NCBI RefSeq assembly: GCF_020921035.1 | Contig: NC_063152.1 | Span: 27,713,903 to 27,777,902, forward strand | DNA: 64,000 nt | Direction of reading: 5' to 3' | Origin: Rhodamnia argentea | Taxonomy: Eukaryota; Streptophyta; Magnoliopsida; Myrtales; Myrtaceae | Shown: positions 47,467-58,716 of the stretch, one piece after another | Position numbering within the stretch: the stretch's first letter is position 1 | How the letters are laid out: each line of letters opens with the position of its first letter | Position numbers and translations under genes: made by a program | The notes under the pieces: model-generated | Database searches by the model: none | The model's input: only the letters and a program-made list of their open reading frames with translations | Told to the model about the DNA's origin: nothing

Positions 47467-50400
47467 GAAGCTCTTATAGAACTGCCATATGGCGCATTAC
47501 TCAGCATACAAAATACTAGACATCACCACACATAATTTATTCGTCTAATTTGTTGAACAACAGATGAAGTGTCACACTTAAAAACTACTTGATTATGGCT
47601 CAAATGTAAGAACTGATATTCTTATCATGGATGCATAAGAATTGAAAGACTCCTCACCTCCTGAATATTATATATATTCAAAACATTAAATTATAGTAAC
47701 TGGACTACCATCTCATAATTAAATCACCAAAGATGGAATCTTTGGAGTGTTTATAAAGGGCTTGTTTTAGAAAATCAATTTACTATAGTATTAACTCGAG
47801 ATAAACTTGACTTGTTATTCATGAGGTTAGAATAATGATAACCACGCGTCCTTGAAAATTTATGAAGAGGAAGTACATAACAGATATTTGAATTATTAGA
47901 ATTCCTCCATGGAAACCCAACTAGTACTAAGTTGCCTCAATCATGCATCAGTTTGTCCACTCATAAAAACAGATGCTCAAAATGAGATCCAAGAGAGAAA
48001 AATCAGGATCTGTATGGAAAACTGCCAAACCACTTTATAGAAAATATGCTCTTCTAGAAATTTCCTTTCACAAAAGTGACCTCAAAAGTTTTTTCAAGAC
48101 ATGTGAGAGCTTATAGCGGGATTACTCCTATCAAATTAAAAGTTTGCCACAAAAACTTATCAAGGCAAAAGCAAAAACTAACTTCATGTTTCTGTTTTTG
48201 ACTTTATTTAGGATAAATATGCATGTCCAATCGACATGATAAGCTGTTTACTTCTATATGTTTCGAGAGCAAACCAAACTGAAAAATAAGTACTCGCCCT
48301 ATGAAACTCCAACGTGTCGCCACCAATTTTACGAAGCTCAACCATGTGGAGTGAAGGAGCCACCTCAAAGACCTGGAAGCGAAGAAGAGACCATTTCTTT
48401 AATTTATAGATCAATACCAAGGATACTACAATGGAAAGTATTGACTAGTCTAAAATTGAGCATAAAACATTAGACGAAAATGGATTACAATAGTCCTTCC
48501 TAGCTAATGACAGATTACATTAAAGGCAGAGGCTGCATGAGGTACACCGCCATATCCACTGAGCTTTATAAAGCTAGAATCTCAATGAATCACAGCACAA
48601 GTTGAGATTGAAATGGTCACCCCAGAATCTACTCCATCCATCATCTATATGAAGGTGTAAACACCTGCCCTTCCTGAAAACCCTCAAGTGATTAATAATC
48701 AGGCTACCCCACGCTTGTGAAACCAAGTCAAGCAGCTCCATAACCATATTGAATGAGGGTGAGCGAAAGAGTTGGTTCCTTCATTACATTTATTTTCACA
48801 ACCTGTCAGCAGGGGCGAGGGGCCCTCCTGTGAGGGTTTCCACCTAGCTGTCACTTAACCTACCTCCTTTGTTGTGATGATTCACCAACTTGGTTCTTTT
48901 AGAGTATTAACTCCTATGATTCTGCATCCAAAAATCACGACAGTTTTTCCTTACAAGTTAATAGGAGACCATACCTCTGTAGCCACGGACAGGTGACCTT
49001 TTCTTCCAGTTTTATCACCCCGCAGTTTCATCTGCAATGATTCAAAAAATTAACAATCAGCAACATTATTAAAACAGAAGTACCACAAACAGAGAAAGTT
49101 GCAAGACAGTCTTTGCCAAGTGATTGCCTTGTAGTTTCTTTTATCAACATTAAAGCCCAAAGGCTTAGCAGTTTCTTCAATTTTAGACATGATTTCATTT
49201 GCAGGGTGCTGAGAAGTAAATCGGGTCTCTCGCTTCACAAGGTCCTACATCAGCATACCCAAGCAAAAGAGAGTTAAACCAAAATCATCCAGCAACAGTA
49301 AACAATTACAGAAACTTCAGTGAATGCTGTAAATTGAGCAGAACACCAGACTTTCTCTTCAAGAATCAAGCTTATACCTTCACTAGTCTATAGAGTGCAA
49401 ATCTCAACTCAAGAATACGCAACCCTCCCTTCGCTCATGACTACGTAGAATCTCCATCTCATATCATACAACGATACCACTGCAGACTTCTCAAAAAATA
49501 AAAAAAAACAAGTGCCAAAAGGGTCATCTGTGTAAGTTAGGTCAAGACCCACTCAATGATGAGCACAAACTCAAGACACTATTCAACATGCGCCATGAAG
49601 CATAAACACCCGCTCACTCATCTCCCTTTCTGTGACATCTTGGATCCACAGTTAGAAATGAATGCTTTGTTAGATGTGATTTCATCTATGAAGAGATCCA
49701 TAACACATGAATAGTTTATAGAAATGAACTATGCAATTTAGCAGTTTGGGGCAATACCATAAGCACGTACCATCTGCTTCTCGAATAAACTTTCGAGATT
49801 GAATCCTTGTGACCTAGAAATAAGCTCAAACGCATTCATGGATTCAGGCCTCTCTTTCCGCTCTGTTACAAGACGTTCCTGGGGAAGAAAAATGATGGTC
49901 AAAATGGAGGTTTCCCTCATGAAGTTTTTTAGACTATCCCTTGTTGTACGTAACGGCATGCTACAAACAAATGGACTCATGCAAGATTTGGATATAATAA
50001 CATGAGAAAATTTTCGTAGTTATACGTGAGGATATGAAGAGAAAAGAATCACAGTGAAAAGACATCCATTAGCATGGTTAAGAAATAATAAAGTCAGTGA
50101 AGTATAAACAGATGAAATAAAATTTTCCTTACCTGTGAATCATTGAAAGCAGCATCAATGTCGTCAAGATTTACCTCCTCTTCCTGCTCGAAGTGAGGTG
50201 GCCTGTAACCCTTCTTGAACCATTCATCTTCCCGGATTTCAGGAATTGTTATTCGCTGAACAAGTTCAATTTATTGTTTTAAAGAACGAGCATAATCATC
50301 TAGTAAACCAGTCTCCTAAAGTACGAGTGTGAGAAAATGAAAGAGGAAGTCGGAGCTGACCGTGAGAGGACTTGGATTAAGAATACGTTTAATAAGATTC

Positions 50401-52892
50401 TTTGCAGCAGATGGGAACCATGAAGGACATGCAAAATCATCTAGTAAACCAGTCTCCTAAAGTACGAGTGTGAAAAAATGAAAGAGGAAGTCGGAGCTCA
50501 CCGTGAGAGGACTTGGATTAAGAATACATTTAATAAGATTCTTTGCACCAGATGAGAACCATGAAGGACATGCAAAATCAGCGTTGCAGATCTGAAAAGA
50601 TTCTCATGAGTACAAGGACATATTACAAGGTTGGATTTTGAAAAAATTGAATATCCTTACCTTTCTGTACAGAGCAATGACATTGGCTTCATCAAAAGGC
50701 AAGTATCCAGCCATTAATACAAAAAGAATTACCCCACAAGACCAAATATCGGATGATGTACCATCATATCCATTATTAGTCAAGACCTGAAAAAGGAAAT
50801 GTACGTGCAATACATTAAAGAATACATAGAAGGTAAGGAGAACTAGAGATGAAGCCTTCAAGTTTGAGATTCAGACCTCAGGAGCTACATAATTCGGTGT
50901 TCCACAGGCAGTATGAAGCAACCCATCCTCCTACATACATACATACATACATACATACATAAATAAATAAATAAAAACGGAGAATATCTTTCCTTAAGCT
51001 CATACCCATCTTCTCTAGACATCCAACCCTATATTAGTTTCAGTAGTGCTCACAAAAAATAGACCATGCATCATCATAAATGTAGAGATATTAATTTGTA
51101 CTGACTGTGCATCATAACATTTTTAAGTACGAACAAGACTGCTTTTTCCTATGGAAGGAAAAGGAAATTTTTAAAGAACAATAATGCTTCAGAAAGGAAC
51201 ACTTATAAAGTCTTAAAGGTGATAGATTTTGGGTACACCAACATCGGGTCCCCATTAGCAAATAAAGAAGAAACAGATTTAGAAAATTGTACCTTAGCCC
51301 TGTTTTAACATTGGTATCTCAAATGACCAGTGAAAAGCAATGAATTATGACCTAATACTGTTAAGACATAGAGAAGTGACCACATAAATCTCAAGTTATA
51401 GATAAAAGTACTTGCCCTCACTTTCTTTGAGAACGTACTCAATCCAAAATCTGAAACTTTGAGGACTCCATAGGTGTCTAGAAGCAGATTTTCAGGCTGC
51501 AACAAGAGCAATATCATACAGAAATGCTTATTATAAGAGAGGAATACAGGACATGTATAAGCAAAATCCCATTAAAAGTGCAAACAAGAAAACAAGGAAG
51601 AATCTCGTTGACCTTCAAATCTCTATGGTAAACACCCCTGCTATGACAGTAGTCCACAGCGTCAATTAGTTGCTGAAAATAGCGCCTGGCTTCATCCTCT
51701 CTTAGCCTTCCATGTCTTGCCTGGGAGTCAATCATGACACCATTTCAGAAGATGAGGATTTCGTTGATAACAGGCAATGATGGAGGTGCTGCAAGAAATA
51801 TGAGGCCAAGCATCGCTGCAATTGCTTACTATTTTGTCAAAGAGCTCGCCACCATCAACGAACTCAAGAACAATGTAGATCTTTGTTTTGCTGGCCATGA
51901 CCTATATATGTGCAGAATGCAAGACATTTGTCAGGCGATATACACAACGAAAGTATCTTAGCTTCAAAGTGGCGACCACTGTGGGCTGAAAAGGACACGC
52001 AACTGCATGCTTTAATTCATGATTTGTATGAAGATGAAAGCCACTGGAATCTGTAAAAGCATACGGGGGCAATTGCTCGGAGCAAAAGTAGCATACTTCA
52101 CTGTGAAGGAAGAGGATGAATACCTCGAAAATTTTAATAACGTTTGGATGCTTGATCAGCTTCATGGTTGCTATTTCTCTCTTTATCTGTCCAAAAGAAA
52201 CAAAAGCAGCGCAATCAACATTGGAACGAAAAAAGAAGAACATTGGAAGCAAGAAATCGCGGCACAGGCAGGCAGCATGAAGAATTCCTGCGGCAACTCC
52301 CCGTCGTCTGGTAATCAGAGACAAAGCAGATGCATCCAACTTCACAGCATATCGGTCAGGGTAAATTCAACTTAACCGCTATCTATCAGAAAGGAAATGC
52401 CCCGCAATTCCCTTAGAATGGGTATGGGTGCAGCGGGCCAAAGTAAGGAAGGAATTCTGAAGGTAGCATATTTGGGAATGCCTCAACATCAACCAAGAGA
52501 CCCAAAAAACAAAAAGCGAAGAAAAGATATAGAGACAGTCTCTGCAGTGGACAAGCATTATGGTTGAGTTAGACATGAAGATATCAAGGTTCCACACAAT
52601 GAACGCATAAGTCACGAAAGAAGTAAAGGGCACTGGATACATGATGGGTGGTGTAAGAGCTGGACGGATACAGTGCACGATTCGGTACTACAAAGAGAGA
52701 GAGAGAGAGAGAGACCTGCTCGACCATCTTATGACGGAGGACGTGATGGCGGTCGATGATCTTGATGGCAAAGGAGTCGCCGGAGTCGAGGTGCTTGGCG
52801 AACTTGACCTTGGCAAAGCTGCCTTCCCCGATCGTCTTGCCTAGCTCGTACCTCCCCACGCGGGTCCTCGTCGCAGGTACCTGGACGCTCAT
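47410..52892 (-). CDS. CIPK9: CBL-interacting protein kinase, CIPK9-like (SnRK3), 14 exons
   Basis: Exons in transcript order: 52716-52892, 52124-52186, 51830-51901, 51613-51720, 51416-51496, 50877-50930, 50661-50786, 50502-50591, 50133-50255, 49771-49878, 49128-49244, 48975-49031, 48298-48372, 47410-47481; 1323 nt, 440 residues (CIPK9 is about 447). It is a Ser/Thr kinase activated by calcineurin B-like Ca2+ sensors; the CIPK3/9/23/26 clade acts in K+, nitrate and stress signalling. Visible are the glycine loop GEGSFAKV, Lys44, HRD at 136-138, DFG at 156-158, GTPNYVAPE, the NAF motif with NAF at 313-315 for CBL binding, and the phosphatase-interaction region from about 335. [14 protein letters not shown] is closest to CIPK9. 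Introns 5, 11 and 13 need GC donors. Exon 8 lies beside a duplicated partial copy, and a 44-bp duplication has changed the C terminus (ends ETARRA). All other catalytic residues are present. Confidence 0.92.
50294..50575. repeat. 141-bp tandem duplication containing CIPK exon 8
   Basis: Units begin near 50294 and 50435 with a period of 140-141 bases. Each carries the 3' part of exon 8 with its donor site plus intron sequence. Only the copy at 50502-50591 retains the acceptor and the six 5' codons. Confidence 0.92.
52692..52714. repeat. (GA)n microsatellite at the CIPK exon 1 donor
   Basis: On the minus strand exon 1 ends GAGCAG and the intron begins GTCTCTCTC, so the 5' splice site is the first unit of a CT repeat. 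Confidence 0.9.
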
Positions 52893-53520
52893 TTCTCGTC
52901 GAAAGACTCGACCTTGTCGCCTTGTCTCAGATGGGTGGACACCAAAAGAGGGAAGAAGAAGGGCAATTTTTTTTTTTTTCCTTTTTGCAGGGCGGGACGT
53001 AGAACGGGAGCGAAAATCTCTCTTGAAAGGTTGGCCTGTGTCCGTGAGATGTACAGATATAGAGGTTAGAGGATGATGAGGATGATGGTGTGGGCCCCGA
53101 GGGGGAGAGGTTAGGGTCCCACTCGGTTATTGGTTATGGGAATTGGCGGTCCTAATCCACCTCGAGAAAGAAAGTAATTCCACGACAGTGAACTCTCCCT
53201 CTCTCTCGCGCGCGCGCGCGCGCTTAGATTTTGACGAGGATCATCATCAAATAGGACACAAGTACGACAGAGCAAGCCAGTAACAAACGAACGAACGGTC
53301 CGCATAACATTAACATCTTCGTACCATTACATCTACATTTGGTGGTGTGGCCGCCCTCAAATGAGTGATGGGACTTGGACCGCACTGTGCAGCGCACCAA
53401 TAATTGATCAGACGACTCTCTCTCTCTCTCTCTCTCTCAGAGTCAAAAGATAGCACTCACATAGTCACATACGAACAAGCGATGGAAATATCTGTTGTGA
53501 TGCCATCCATGCCAACCCTT
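52893..53520. promoter_or_regulatory. CIPK promoter and 5' UTR region
   Basis: Upstream of the kinase ATG on the minus strand. It contains an A-tract near 52966, an alternating (CG)n run at 53207-53223 next to a CT tract, and a (CT)n run at 53415-53438. No TATA box is clear. CT-rich leaders are common in plant genes without TATA boxes. Confidence 0.4.
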
Positions 53521-53527
53521 CTTCCAC

Positions 53528-54840
53528 GGTCGCTTTGGCTGCATATGATAACATTTCTATTCTCAAAATAATTTTTAAAACAAAAATATTTTTTTATTTC
53601 TATTCCCAACAACGATTTTTTAAAACAAAAACGAGTTTAGAAACTGCAAGAAAATTTCGTTCCAAAAATAAAAAAAGAATAGAAATGCGTTTGATAACTA
53701 CAACAAAATTATTCCTAACTTTTTCATTTAATTAAGGGGACTATATATATTAAAATTACAATGTGTTTATCTTTTTAAATTACTAAATCAAATTAAATCT
53801 CATTTGTTCATTTACTAAATCAAATTAGACCAATTTATGTGTAAATAATTTATGCACGATTTATCAAATTACAATATAGACAAGATCAACTATAAAAAAA
53901 AATCTGAAAGAGAAGACGAACTGGAATTGGACAATGAGAACATCAAATATGTTTTCTATAGTTAGGAAAAATTACAATTATGAGTCACACGTAAATGTTC
54001 CCAAATAGTTAAAAATATTATTACCTTTAAACGGGAACCCATAGAAAAATATTAATTGCTCTTTAAGTGAAACCAAGGACTAAAAGAAAAATATTTGTGC
54101 ATTTAGGTTCTTTTAGTCCAATTGTGCAATTTTTCCAAACATGAGGACTGAAATGAGATGCGGGATATCAAAATCTCATGTCATGACTCTAAAAGTAAAA
54201 AAATTTGGCTAAAATGATTTAAAATTAAATTTTTCAGTCAATTTAGGATTATGTTCAATGAAGAGGCATATGGTCCCAAACTGAATTTTTAAAATTTAAG
54301 AGGCCAAAATGAAAAGTGAATTAAAATAAAAATATGGAATATTTTTTTGCATTTTTTAACCGCGAATACCATTTTTCCTGATTTTCTAGTATTTTTATAA
54401 TTAAAATAAATCCGAAAAATGTCAAAAATTACGAAAAATATTTTTTGTTCAAAATTGGTTCCTAAGGCTAGGTCAAAGCTTCCAAGGTTGATTTTGTAAT
54501 TTTATGAATTGTTTTGGTATTTTTAATTAATCTTCTAAAATATAAATGAGCAAAAATCGGGTGTCAACATAATGCAAGTACAAAAGAGAAGAAAGTGTGT
54601 TCAAAAATAAAATTGTTCCCAATTGTTTCTAAAAAAATATTCCAAATATATTTCTAAAAAGTGTTTCGGGAATACAGAAGCAAGTTTTTTTTTTTTTTTG
54701 TAAAATGTTTCTATTTTTCAAAAGTGTTCCTAGAATACTTTGAGAACACTTTTTACCATACGTGTTTCTGTTCTCAAAGTATTCCTGAAACACTTTTGGA
54801 ATATAAATACTTTTTTTGAAGCGTTACCATACGTGACCTT
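53528..54840. mobile_element. Probable MITE interrupted by a gypsy LTR fragment
   Basis: The ends pair imperfectly: ggtc...catatgataacatttc at 53528 and the reverse complement of gaagcgttaccatacgtgacc at 54819-54838. Internal subunits based on aaaagtgttcctagaatac and its inverse form a hairpin (54720-54748 against 54766-54799). Within it, 54561-54569 is the inverted start of a gypsy-type LTR (minus strand TGTTGACACCCGATTTTTG), the same start motif as at 6085. The outer element looks hAT-like by its ends, but I see no clear target-site duplication. Confidence 0.45.
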
Positions 54841-56040
54841 TATGACTAATCTAATTATCTGTGGGACTTCACTTTGGGCCTTGGTCCACACTCTGAAGGC
54901 CAAAGCCTAGTTTCTCCCATAAAAGAATACATAAAATTACTTTATAACTCAATAAGGATTTAAGCTTTTGAGTGAAAATGAATCTAACTAGATTGTGATA
55001 AAGATGATATTAGAATTCTTCTGTAGTAATTCAGGCCCACCTATCCAACTAAATCCCATTCCAGATTGCTCTCTCAACTGTTCTATCCCCCACACCCAGT
55101 TAATGGGGACCTCAGTTCCCGAAATTAAAATTAATGGGGTGTTGATGATCATGCTTGCAGATGCCGAGGTTCCAATCTAGCCCTGCAATAACACCTCATC
55201 CCTGTCGTTGGGCTGCACAGTGAAGGGAAAGAGTGGGATCGAGCATGAAGCCCCAAGTCTATTGTATGAAGAAACTCTAGTTGGGCTCGACGCTTGTCGA
55301 TCCTTAGATGGGCTGCCATGACCAAGTACAAACTTGTGGTCTATAATCAGCCAGTCGCTGTCCCATTTCACGTGCACGAGTAGGCAGGGGAAGAGCCGTG
55401 TTTTCGCAACACCTCCAGGATGAAGTGCAAAGCAAATTGTACATTTGTTTGTTTGTTGATTTGATTCCAATTCCGTCGCTGTAGTTTGTTATTTGTCTAT
55501 TTAAGCAGAGCCTCTCGAGAGAGATCGAGAGAGAGATAGAGAGAATTATTGGGTGAAAATAGGTAAGCACTGCAACAATCACAGAACGTTATGGTATAAA
55601 AGAAAGATGGAACTTTGCCATCTCGTGAGAAAATTGCCAAATGGGGCTTCTTCTTCTTCTTCTTCTTGTCAGATGCATCAGAAGTGACCTCCACGTCATA
55701 AGAACATGTAACATTAGGTAGATAACATAGATATAGATATAGAACATAAACAGGCACAAGGAGAAAACGAGAACAGCTTACGCCAGATAGGTCGCCAAGC
55801 ATCTCTCCGTGGCCGGGGGGGTGGTTTCAGCAAGAGTTAAAAGCGGGGACGCAATCACTTCACTTGTTTATGCACGTTGTCTTGACAATCCTCAACTTTG
55901 ATGGAAAGGCACGCTTTGCCCTAGCTGGGTCGCTCAACCCGACAGTTTACATTTTTCTTATTTTTTTGGGCTTTACTAGGTCAGCACGATCCAAGGTCCT
56001 TTTGTCTTCCCTTTAACATATCAATATATGTACATTCTTC
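54841..56040. other. Unassigned intergenic region
   Basis: Short ORFs on the minus strand (55148-55830) have good splice donors in places (for example GGC|GTAAGC near 55782) and a (TTC)n tract at 55649-55668. I recognise no family and cannot build a gene model. A non-coding transcript is possible. Confidence 0.35.
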
Positions 56041-56052
56041 CTCCTTGCCTTG

Positions 56053-56089
56053 TTTATATCCCTGGTTTAGCACTGCCAAACAACAACTG

Positions 56090-56136
<47 letters not shown>
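56053..56136 (+). promoter_or_regulatory. TATA-like box and (TC)22 leader repeat
   Basis: TTTATAT at about 56052-56058 is followed by an uninterrupted TC run (56093-56136), then 150 bases to the ATG at 56289. CT-repeat leaders are frequent in plant core promoters. Assignment to the downstream gene is by position. Confidence 0.4.
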
Positions 56137-56138
<2 letters not shown>

Positions 56139-56288
56139 GAATACATAGAGGACAACCATCTTCAGCAGCTACAGAACACAAACAAACCCGATATTTCTTC
56201 TTCATCGTATCCGCTCTCCCGCACTTGGTATTCATCGTCAGGAAGTGGAAAAAAAGCTAAGGGTGGAGGTAGCATAAGCCGCAATCTC

Positions 56289-56648
56289 ATGGGATCGTCG
56301 ACATCATATGATGTCAATATCAGTCAAGAAGAAGCTGGGAAGAAGGGGAGGAGGTGGATCGGATGCGGATGCGGATGCGGGTGGGCATTTGCGGCGAGCA
56401 TGGCCGGAGGATTGATGCTGGGGTGGTGGGAGTACCAGTTCCACCCAAAGAACCGTCAGCTCTGGATGGTGCCCGTCGGCCTCATCCTCTTCCTCACTCC
56501 TCTGTTTGCTTGGCTCTCCCTCATCATATCCGACTTATCTTCATCTTCCTCTTCCAAGGATCATCACCGTTCATTAGTACCTCCCCCACATGCCTCCATT
56601 GAAGTTGCAGTTGTAGGCAGGGGATTAAGCCCTGCTTGCGTTCGATAA
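56289..56648 (+). CDS. Small two-helix membrane protein, plant-specific, unknown function
   Basis: 119 residues. Two hydrophobic segments, about residues 24-46 and 58-81, flank a short charged loop (EYQFHPKNRQ). The second, LWMVPVGLILFLTPLFAWLS, looks like a conserved block of a small plant transmembrane family that I remember only vaguely. The first begins with alternating Gly-Cys coded by a repeated hexamer (56360-56383). The C-terminal 35 residues are Ser-rich and polar. The ATG at 56289 is preferred over upstream in-frame ATGs because the earlier stretch includes translation of the TC repeat. No intron is needed, though a downstream exon cannot be excluded. Function unknown. Confidence 0.6.
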   Translation: MGSSTSYDVNISQEEAGKKGRRWIGCGCGCGWAFAASMAGGLMLGWWEYQFHPKNRQLWMVPVGLILFLTPLFAWLSLIISDLSSSSSSKDHHRSLVPPPHASIEVAVVGRGLSPACVR

Positions 56649-58716
56649 CTCCATACAGCTGGGACGTCCAGTCCGCCGAAGGTTTTCACTTTGTGTTGAG
56701 AGTGTGCAAGGCAGGCCCTTACAGACTCCCTCTCTTTCTAATTTCTTCACCGGTGAGAGAGAGCCTTCTTCCCGGGTTGCTAAGCGAACAATGTGTTAAC
56801 CAGGAACAGTGCGTTCTATAGGAGAAAGATGAAGACACGCAGATTGGAGGGAGCCAGCATAAGTCATGTGGAAGCCTGCCGGAGATAGATTTTAATGAGT
56901 GTGATTCGGCAAATACCCACGGAAATGTAGGATTTCGATGGGGAGAGCCAGCGATGCTTGTGCTTATGTTATGTAGCCTAGAGAAGGCATGGTTTCATTC
57001 CCTCTCTGTATGTACAATAAGAGACTGTAATTGATTCTCCCTAATAGTATATACCAGCTCTCCCCCTTCATTAGTTTCATCATTGAAAACGAAAGTAATA
57101 CGGGCATTGGGTCATCATAGGCAATAAGAAGGCCTCCCCCTCAACTTGACCACTTTTCCATTAGATATAACAGAGGAAGAAGAAAGAGGAAGGTAGGTTT
57201 TATTCTCCATCTAGCTGGAGAAGATGCACACGGAGCCTTCCCTAGTGCAGGTTTTATCTAATGAAAGGTTTTCTGGGGATACCCACCGGTCATACCAATA
57301 GAAGATCCCCAGTTGTCATCCAAGTTTTTATATTGTTTACTCTGTCATTTCCTAGAAGCCCACACGGCTTCTCGCCATAACCCCGCCATCTAATTTTATT
57401 ATCAAGACCGTCTCATATCAAACAATAATCAGATCCGGATCGAATTCCCAGAAAAAAGACACAGTAGCTTACACTGTAGTCGACTATGTTCAGTAATCAT
57501 TCATAGAATCATTACATAAAAGACACACCCCCACTTTCTTTTCTTTTCCTACAGTGCGCCTCAGCACGAGAATTATCAATCAAAGGAGGCAAAAGTTCAT
57601 GCATAAAAGTCCTAATGCAGGAAACACATCAACGAGAATTCGCAGCCAAATAGGATTAGGATACCCTGACCGGGTTCTGCTTTGGGAAGTAAAAATTTCC
57701 AGAAAACATGTTAATACATCTGCCCTGATCATCTTGCTTAATACAAAGAGAATGCAACATAAAACAGGTCGCGCTCATAAACACGTACGATGGCTGTCCG
57801 TCCGTATTCTACACATGACACGATGACACGCACATAGCCATTTCAACATGTTTGCCTCCCTTGTTAAAAACCTGGCTGGCCAGAGAAGATTTTAGTAACC
57901 CGTGATTTGCAGGCACCTTAAGTGAACCTCCCGAGGTTCATCCAATTAGAAAGTAGCGAGAAGGATGGGAAAAGAAAGAATGCTCTGAATTCATCCAACC
58001 GTATGAGTTGTGCTGAGTTAGTAAAGACCTGCTGTGTCACCGACTGAAGAAGCAATTTTCCTCACTTAACCATTTTCCTTATAAAATACCAGTCACCCTC
58101 AACTCAAGTTTTCTCCATGGAATATAATTCGTCAGGATGATGTCACCGCAAACTTAACATAGGAATCAGGAAATTGATTTTTGCCGCTACATCCACAGCT
58201 CCTAGGCTTGCTACATCAAATCCAGTTCAAGGGCACATTACTTTCAACGACTGGATAGCCATATTGCACTTGGAATATTAGCCTGTCCTGCTGGGTGCAA
58301 TCCTGGCAAAGCTGAGACCACTGATTGACTCACGGCTGATCCTTTTTGAAAATATTGAAGTTCAAGTCTCATTGCTTCCTCCCTAGCCTTATGTGACTAA
58401 AAGATCACTTAACATCAAGACGAGCTATAGCTAATGCATTATGAATTACAGCATTCAAAGGTACCAGAATCAAGTGGCTAAAATATTACTTTCAGTACAT
58501 AATTTCCGTTAGTTTCTCACTTTTTCTTCTTCTTCTTCTTTTTCAGCTGACAGCCTGACAGTCATGCATCACCCGTTCAAATGAAAAAATTTGCATTATG
58601 GAACCAATATTCAAAGGAAGAATGCACAGGCAAACAAACAACTCACAAGATAGGATTGTCAGCTCCATTCTAGCCATCTAAAGGCAACATCTACCCCTGA
58701 AGACTGATTCAGACTT
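56649..58716. other. Convergent intergenic region
   Basis: Holds the 3' flanks of the small membrane protein gene (+) and the PAT gene (-). AT-rich stretches near 57010-57060 could end the first transcript. The ORF at 57554-57826 has no family. I see nothing else. Confidence 0.5.

Noticed and set aside
55340-55440. Possible microRNA hairpin (aggcaggggaagagcc resembled miR408/miR482 types)
   Set aside because: The sequence does not match any mature microRNA I know over 20 bases, and no complementary arm is present at a suitable distance.
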